From: Thysanoteuthis rhombus
Lineage: Eukaryota; Mollusca; Cephalopoda; Oegopsida; Thysanoteuthidae
DNA: 64,000 bases
Direction: 5' to 3'
Assembly (NCBI GenBank): GCA_963457665.1
Contig: OY735219.1
Location: 13,972,532-14,036,531 of the forward strand
Under the pieces are notes generated by a model. The model did not search any database and was not told where the DNA came from. It saw only the letters and a program-made list of their open reading frames with translations. How positions within the stretch are numbered: position 1 is the stretch's first letter; the number at the start of each line of letters is the position of its first letter. The translations under genes were made by a program, and so were the position numbers. Below, in pieces: positions 51,801-61,358 of this stretch.

Positions 51801-54800
51801 GAAAGTGCCATTGTAGATAAATGGAGGGGTAATAGTAAATTTTCAAGCGTTTTACTACACTGTGATAGACAAATAGGGATCAACAGATTTGTTTTTGCTA
51901 TGAATCTGGATCATCTGTTTTCAAGGCCATTGGAATGTTGGTTTTAAGTGTACAGGACACACGAGGGGATTTTGAGACACTTGGAAGAGAGGAGTGCCAT
52001 TTTGAGAATTATTTTGTGCCCAATACACTGATAGAAAAATCTCAGCAGAGGCCAAGTTTTAGGTATGGGGGGGGGGGGGGGGGGAATAGATGACATTATA
52101 CATCATTCATACAGCTAGAACATTTTCAATCACAACAATAAATTAACCTAGGGTGTCTTTTTTCAAAACTAAAAGAGAAAAAAATCGTTGGTTTCATTGA
52201 TTTATATAAATCATAATTTAATCATAACCTGCCACATGGATGGAATAGTGATGTAATTCCTACCGGTGCCAGAGGTCAGTGTTCAAGCCTAGATATATGC
52301 TGATGTTCTAGTCAGGCAAATCCTTCCCACAAGGTGAATCAACAAATACATAGCCCGACAATTGTTAGCTAAATTTTAATCAGAAATTTTCAGAATATAA
52401 TGTCTGATCTCTGTGATTAATGGAGAAATGTGGGGTCAAGTGAATAGACAAGGAAGGGAGATTGTTGAAAAATAAGTATTTATGTTAAATAAATGCCCTT
52501 CCCCCCTCCCCATTTGGCTGTGGACTTATTGATGTACCTACGTATATTGCATTTTCACAAACAGAAATTTGAAAATTTGAAGTATCAGAAATGGACAGAA
52601 TATACAAAAAGCAACTCACCAAAATAGCGCTCAATATGGATACAGCAGTCACTGGAGACAATTTCTTCAATTGGAACATCTTTTTCTTGTTCAGGGAGAA
52701 TGGGCCACCTGTAAGAGCAATAGAAAATAGTCCATATAGACTGGGACATCTTGAGAATATTTGAGGCCCTGATGACTGGATCTGCCCTTAAATCTAATCA
52801 ATTCTTACTTAGCTCATGGCCCATCCTTCAACAAAAATGTCATTAAAATTCATTGAAACCTTTTCAAGATACTATGCAGACAAACAAACAGGAGTCGAAA
52901 CACATATACCTCTTCCAAATTTATTGGTAGAGGTAATGAATTTTACTCAGAAATCTTTTCCCAGTAAAATCAAACCTAAAAAAGTCTCTTGGTGAAGACC
53001 TGGATTCTGCTTTGAATGTAACGTCTTGTCATATCTTTTTTAAAGCCAAGAACTTGTTAGTATCAAGGTAGCAAAGAAAAACTTATTCCTACTGCTGGAT
53101 AATAATTGATAAACCTGTTATTTGCTATACACACCCGAATATGATACAGTGAATTGACTATCATTCAACTCAACAGATTTTTCCCAATAAAACAGCCTCT
53201 CTGGAAGTAATGATAACCACTTGGATAATATAATGGTTAGCATGTCTTACACAAAGAAGGTCCAGGTTCACAGTACCAGCCAAGAGAGTGGAAAACTCTT
53301 CATTACAATAAATTTCCCTGAGCACTCAGCAGCTAATTGAGTACACTCTAAGCAGTATCCCTTTAGCGGACTTGCATCCTGCCAAGGGTATGGTCATAAA
53401 GATTTGTACGAATAAAGTCTCAGATCACCAAGTCAATGCATGCAATGGAACCTGGGGTTTTGTAACAAGCTGTTTATACTCCACTGGATGATGACCTACC
53501 AGCAACAGAATCTCTCCCCTAAAGATCAAAGGATCTTTCATGTTTACCTATCTTCAGACATTGAATACCTGACTTGGGCAAGAGAAATCAAAAGGTCTAT
53601 GCTTGAAGCAACCTATGACACTTCCGGGGACTGTCAATATGATTGGGTATGTATAAGAAGAAGCAAAAAGTATCAGTTTAGTAATAAACTAGGGCAATAC
53701 CTGTTCCAACGTTGCTGGACATTATGGTGTGTTGAGCAGATTGCCAAAATAATCACGAGTTTTCCGTCCATCATAAAGAAATATGTCTTTGAAGTATTTT
53801 GGTTACTTCTCAGTATTGCCAATTTAGATATTTTGTATCTAAATTTAGATCAAGTATTTTAGATAGATCTATAATGTAAATTTTTTTTAACTTTTTTTTT
53901 TTATTGGATTTCTCAAGAACCACCAATCAACAAAACTTCAAGCTGCCTTGCGTGCTGACAAATATATCTGGAAAATGTCAACTTCATACAATGGCCAATC
54001 GTCGAGTATTCGAGATTTCTTCAACCGTACTTGATTGTAATCGGATATACAAATATCCATCTAGAAGAAAGGATATCTTGTTCATTCCGAGGAGAAAACC
54101 AATGTTGTAAACATTCCATTCATTTCTTGTCGCTCACAGCCAGGCTAACCAGAGGATTCAACAGTGGGTTGGGGTAGCAGGGGAAGAGGCCCTTGGCTTG
54201 CATCATTGAGTGTAATGTAGAGATCAGTCTCCTCTCCTCTTTCGGAGGATTAAAAGGATCCTCTCAAGAGGCTCCCCACACGATCCCCGGCTGCCAAGAT
54301 ATTTTCAAGATATCTGACAATGGAGGAAAGTGCATGGCTAGTGAATCCATATCTTTCCCAAGGTCATTACCCTTGGAAGCAAGCAAGAAAAAACCTACTC
54401 CGCCTAATGGTTAACAAGCAACAGACTTCAAGAGCAAGGAAGAAAAAGAAAAAAAAAGTTGTACCAGAGAGGATTTGATCCCAAGATTAACTGGTTACAG
54501 GTTGAAATCCCCAAACCACTGAGCCATAGAAATATTAATGAAAATTAAAATTTGTGTTCATAAGCAACATTATATTGTTTAGATGGCTTTGTTATTAGCT
54601 TAGTTTTAATGGTAATTTTCAATGAAAAGATATTTATATAAAGTTTTACAGCTTTGAAAACTAAACATTAAAAAATTTTCAATATTTTTTGTATCACTTC
54701 AGTCACTTTTCCCAAATACTTGCTAATACAATTCATGTAATGTTCTTCAGTATTTTTTTTTTTCCCTGTTTAACAAATACTTTGCCATTAAGGCTACTAT

Positions 54801-56347
54801 AATGTAAATTCTCTTTTGTTGCGAACATCAATTGCTTACCATGTAACTGTTCCAGGGATTCTAAAAACAAAAGTTATATCAACATGCCCCCCACCACCAA
54901 CAGTGCTGATAGCATATATATAATTCAGTTATTTTATATAGGGGTATTGTATGATATTTTTCATAACCAAAATTCAATGTTTACAAAAAATACATCTTTT
55001 ATAGAAATAGATATGCCCAAATTAATTTATCGTTTATTTGGGGAATGAAAAATATTCTATTCATCATGAGAAGAAATCTAACACTGCCTTTTACATTGTT
55101 CGACTCATCAGTGTTTACATAAGTCAAGTTTATGACTTACCAGTTTTTGGTAATGTAAAATTGTTACATGAAAAAAAAGAGTCAAATTTAGAGTTAGTTA
55201 AAAAAAAAATTTTTTAAAGTTTAAAACTTACCCTCTACAAGTACGGAATGTAAAGTTTGTGGGTAGGTGCTTGTGGAGTTGGGTTTGCAGCAGTGAGCGC
55301 ATACTACTTGTTGTGTGATTACTGAGCATATAGGCAGGCACAGAGAGAACCCCGAGACAGAGACTTCGGGAAGGACCCTGCACCAGCTGAACACCAAGAA
55401 TGCGACGGTCACAAATAACAGCTCCTAGAAGAACAAATATTAATTATGTATCATTATTGAGCAAAAGTCATCTAAATGTTATCAGATTTACTTCTGGGTT
55501 AAAAAGAATGTGTGGAGCAATGATTGAGCATGAAACAACTGAGCCAAAGACAATTGAGAGTGAGACAATTCAGCAAATTGAAAATTAAGAAATTTGATAG
55601 GGAAAAAAAAAAAAGTTTCTATAAAATATGTTCCACCCAATGTCTATGTGCCGTACAAATAAAAAAAAAAATATTTTAATTCAAATTTTCACAAGGTAAA
55701 TATAACGTTAGGTATTTGTAAACTAAGAAATAAAAAAATGTGTAGCAAATTTATGAATAAAAAATATTTCAATTCATACAATTATCCAGAGTAAATATAT
55801 ATACATAGCATATATAAACAAAACACCATTTCTTACATTTTTTCCATTTTTGATGCTATCATTGTGTGAAATGATAGAAAGTATGATATAGATATGCTCA
55901 GTTGTCTTACACTCAATTGCCAGCAAACCAAAAAAATGTCTCAGGACTTGTTTTTCCCTAGTGACAAATTCCTGGATAAACAAACAATAACATCCAACCA
56001 GAAAAGACAAAACGATTTTAGGAGTAAAAAAAATCAAAATAGAATTTATAGTCAAAAATATAACTGAATGGTAGAAACAAAAATTTTAAAAAATAAATAA
56101 ATAAAATAAAACAAAAAAGGTCTGGTTAGTCACTCGATAAAAACCATCTTATGACCAACATCTCTTGGCAGCATGGTATGTGGAGGTGATCAATTTAAAA
56201 ATTGGAAAAGACATGATCAATGAAGTCGTTACTTCTATTGCCTTTTGTTAGGCAGTGATCACTAAAATGTCTGAATTTAAAGAAAAAAAAGATGTTGAAC
56301 CTCATAGAATGAACCTCCCACTAAAAATCTTCCAAAGAAAGGGGTGA

Positions 56348-56385
<38 letters not shown>

Positions 56386-59300
56386 TTCTAGACGCAAGTA
56401 AAAAGCTTCATCGGAATGGCCCGTATGAATGATACATACATAGCCAGACAGGTAGACCAACTTGAAAACTGAAGCAACCTTGATTGTTTGACAGTCTCAT
56501 ATAGATATTTCAACTGTTTTACCTCAGTCAACTAAGTTGGTTGTTTGTGCACACGGTGTCTCCAAACCTTCTCAATGAATTTAAATTTAAATGACATTTT
56601 GTATAAGGAGAACCATGGCCCAAAATAGAATTGATAAAATTTTGGTGGATCAAGGAAATCTTTTATTTTCAGTTCTGTTAAGATTATGAGAGAACAATTT
56701 TTTCAACTTTTTGGGTGAGGAAAAAAACAGTAATGACATCCATCAACTCATTTAATGAATAGTGGTTCTTTGTCCGTAACAGTGGATTTTTCCACTAATG
56801 GGTAAAAATTTTGCAGATAATACTTTCTATCCACCATTCCCCATCTATGAACAGTCCCTGGAAAGCAAATTCAGTTTTTTTTTTAACCCATCTCAATCTA
56901 AATATATCCATGGATTTTTTTTCAAGAGGATTTAAATAGATCATATGAAAAGAATTGAAAAAAAATATTTCAAATGGATCAGGATGTACACAGTATAGCA
57001 ATGATCAACAAGCTAATATCTTGCTAGCCATTGTTAGTTGAATTGATCCTCATTGAATCTCCAACTATTTATGGTCTGGTACAAAACTGCTACGTCAATA
57101 GATAACTTTGGTTCTTTTAAATAAATAGATAGATAAAAACTGATCAGAACATGTTGTATAGCAATGATCAGCCACCTAATCTGTTTGTGTTACCATAAGA
57201 CAGCAAAAACTGAATGTCTTAGGAAGAGTTTTGTTAGCCCTACACTTTCAAAATGCTTCAACTTGAATTCAAAATTCATCTGGGTGATTTGCAACAATCA
57301 GATCAGAGTTTTAAGAGGAAAGGTTTATTCACAATGAAGCTATAATGCTAAACTAAACCCTCATTTTGAGCACAGTAGCTGCGATGTCAGAAGAATACGT
57401 TGTGACGTAGAAAAAATCATTTATTCTGACATCTTCATTTTACAAGGCACTGTTTTCCGTTCATACTTTTTTTTTTTTCAAGTCAGGATCAAAAGTGAGG
57501 GGAAATATTTTTTCCTTTTTGGCGGTCAATTGCAGGGAAACTTTTGTTTTGGAAGTCAAAAGTCGGAAATTGTTTTCCCCCTTTAGGGGTCAATAGTGTC
57601 AGGGAACTTTCCTTTTAAGGTCTAAAAAGGATGAGGGAATTAGCTTTCCATTTTTGTGAATCAAAAGTGAGGATAAACTTTTTTTTTCACTCCTTTTAGG
57701 TGAAAATGCTGATTAGAGAGTAGTTTACCTTATTTATTGGCAATTATAATATAAATTTGATACAAAGAAAGTGACTTGATAGCAGGGAGTGTTCATAAAT
57801 GGAAAAAAATATTTTCAACAGCAAAAATAACATCCAATTGCAGTTTGAGTGAAGATAATCGCACTAATGCAATATTGCAGCATGTGCAGTTATTTAGTGG
57901 TAGAGTACAGAGGAACCTTGATTATCCGAACACCAATTTTCCAAGTTTCAGATTATCCAAACAAAATTTCAAGGTTCCATGAATATTTAATTTCACAACT
58001 TTGTCCTGAGAACGTTTCTGCTAAGAGCAATGGAGTTTATTGCTGAAGTTTACAGCTGAAGAGAAACTAGTCAATCTGCTTGATCTCAGTCAATTCAAAC
58101 AGTATGGAAACAAATTTAAAACAGAAAAAAAAAAAGAAAAAAAAAAGAATGAAGGTTTTAAAAAACATTTACATGAACTTTGCAACTTTGAACTTTCTGT
58201 GTGCATACATAAATGTATACTTTTTATTTACGTCTGGTTTCCTTGAATTTTCAGCTTAATATTTCCCTCATTTAAACAACACAGAAAGTGATTTTTTTCG
58301 TAAAATATAATATCACTAATTTTCAACAATATTCTGTGTTTGTACACATTTTATCGATTGAATGAAATCAAACCATTTAAACATGCTTTTTTTTTTTTTT
58401 ACGTACTTGTATTCAGCATGGCTTCCTTTTTTATGATCGAATCAGTTATCCAAACAAAATAATCCCCGCCTGTCTCATTCGGATAATCGACGTTCCACTG
58501 TATATGACTGAAAAACAAAATTCTAAGATTCTATTCCTAATAATCCCAGTCAGTGAAAAATAAGAACATGAACTGGACACAAAACAAGTTTAAGCAGCAA
58601 TTCCTGAATTTATGAAACCTGAAACCCAAATGTTATGAACCCTGACTTGTGGCTCAAATTATAATGGAAATGACTAAAAGCTGGATTCAAAATTCCAGCT
58701 CAAGTGGCAGGTTGGTTAGAACAGGGTTGCCAGATTGGGTCAAAAATGGAAACAATCGACGCTTTATCTAGGAGACTTACCAAATACAGGCATTGGAATA
58801 GTGTTGAATTTGGATGTTATGCAAGTCTGGAGGCAGAGGTTCAATACCAGACTTAGACAGCATTGTCTATCTTACCAGTGATGCTGTAAGACTCCCAAAC
58901 ATTGATAGAAAATCTTTTTTCTTTTTTTTTTTTTCTTGAAACAGCAATGTCTAGCATTCTTTCAAAAAATGATGGAACAAAGCACTGTAGATATTACTTT
59001 ATGAATACATACTGAATGAATGCGTTAGAAATGCTACTAAATTTAGAGATTGTTCTCAGAAGTCAACTACAAAAGCAAAGATGAGCCGGCCATGTGATAC
59101 AAATGTCATAATACTATAGTTTGGCATCCAAGAGCAGAGAAATGGAAGAGAGGAAGACCCTTAATGAGATGGAATGAACTGGCAATAAGCAACAGAGAGA
59201 ACCGACAAAATGTGGTCAGAAACAGAAAAAAAAAAATCTCCCAGGATCAAGGTTTCCTCTAATTGTTCTCAAATGTTTTCTAGGGACAAATGTGTGTACT

Positions 59301-60354
59301 TTTGAATTCGACATAGGGGATCAATATTTTCTTCAATAAAAACTCTGTAAGCTATCTACAGAATTTGTGCACACATTAATTTCCTTTGAGCACTGATTGC
59401 AAACCATGTGCACGCTCAAAGCTTAGAGGCAACAGGGATGATTTATATACAAGTTGAGGGACCAATCAGATGCAGGATGAAAACCAGGAGAAAGGTCTTT
59501 TTCAGTAGCTAGAGGGACACTTTTACAACAATTTTCAAGCTCTTCAGCTACCTCGTGCAATAGAAGTTGAATCTCATAATTTTTATTGGAACCTTTCAAA
59601 ACACATGTTATGTTCTGATTTTAAATACGTTTTAGTTTTATGAACCTACTGATAATTTTTAAAAATTTGTTTTGATTTTAAATACAAGATGAAAATGTGA
59701 AATGAATGTAAAATTATTAGTCTTTGCTTCCTATAACTTTAGGGCGTGGCTAAACCCCTAGGCCTTTTGTTCAAGAGGTTCATCTGGTGTTTGCAAACTG
59801 AAGGTTTGAGTTAGCATCTAATTAACAATTAAATGATCTAAGGTCTCACTCCAAGCCAAGAGGAGGAGTTTGTCGCTACAGATTAGCCAGCAAAGAACGG
59901 CCTAGGATCAGAATGTAGTATCAGCACACTCATTGAAAAGTGTTACACGGAAGAAAATATTGATATACATTGCATTTTATAAACATGAATTTTCTACCTT
60001 GTTTTATTGTGTTCTGGCAGATGGGTGAAAAGTAACTCCCTATTCAAAATTTATGAAAATCTTATTTATGGGTCAATTGTAGCCAAACAAGATTTACTTT
60101 GAACCAGACAAAGGTTGAATTGGCCTTCTGAGTTGAAATTTGATGTAGTCAACAATTTTGATAAGCATTTTTGTATGTCTTCTATAGACCATTGCAGGAA
60201 GTTAAGTGGTATATTGACCACAGAATGTCTAATGCACGCCTCCAGAGTTTGTGGTTTGATGCAGTACACCTCCTTCAACCACCCCACAGGAAGAAGTCAA
60301 GAAAATATATCAATATACGCAAAAGGTACAGATTTCTAATAGGATGTCAATCAG

Positions 60355-60413
<59 letters not shown>

Positions 60414-60646
60414 TATTAAACCACCTGCAAAATTGCCATATGAATTGGAGGCAGGTTTCTACAACCTAAAGATTGACATTAGGTTATAGTAATGTTCAAG
60501 ATGTACCTGGGGGCGGGGAATAGTTCACTTGTGATGAAAAAGAATGCCAGAAACATTCAGAAAAATTATAATCACAGGTTACAGGGTTAAAGTATACTCC
60601 TTTATTTTAACTGAAGATGATTACTGCAACTTTTGCATTGTAAAAT

Positions 60647-60706
<60 letters not shown>

Positions 60707-61302
60707 ACTCTGGTGGATGACGAATTTCTGTGTAAAATAAATATATCGCTTAAATTCAGCCTTACTGACCATCCAGAGGTAGGATATCGGCCTCCGGGTC
60801 TGAAGTGAAGGTTTCAATCCTGCCTCACGGTACTGGATAGGATAATGGAAAGTCTATAGCCACACTGAAGAGATGTAATACATCGAAACAGCTGTCTGTG
60901 GATGACACAATAATATATATATATATTATTATTATCCCATCCAGTACCGCGAGGGAGAATTGAAACTTCACTTCAGACCCGGAGGCCGATATCCTACCTC
61001 TGGACTGCGGAACTGGACAGTCAGTAAGGATAAATTTAACGATATATCTATTTACACAGAATAGTAAAATGTATTTATTTGACTGAAATTAACCCTTGCG
61101 TATTTGTAACAAGTTTTCTCAGATACGCATGACTTGTTTGGTTCAGTCACCTACTGATCACTTGGATGTGATTTTAAATCACTGATGGAATGTTTTGTTT
61201 TTTGATTGATATAGATAGATAGATAGAGAGCATACTGGTGGATGGGGAATATAAGCTAAATAGATATATCATTTTAATTCAGCCTTCTGTGGGACAGAGG
61301 CA

Positions 61303-61358
<56 letters not shown>

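Noticed and set aside
55221-55412. 63-residue ORF starting [10 protein letters not shown] as a gene start with a signal peptide
   Set aside because: It is the wrong frame of exon 2. The frame that joins exons 1 and 3 in phase contains the 81-residue repeat motif.
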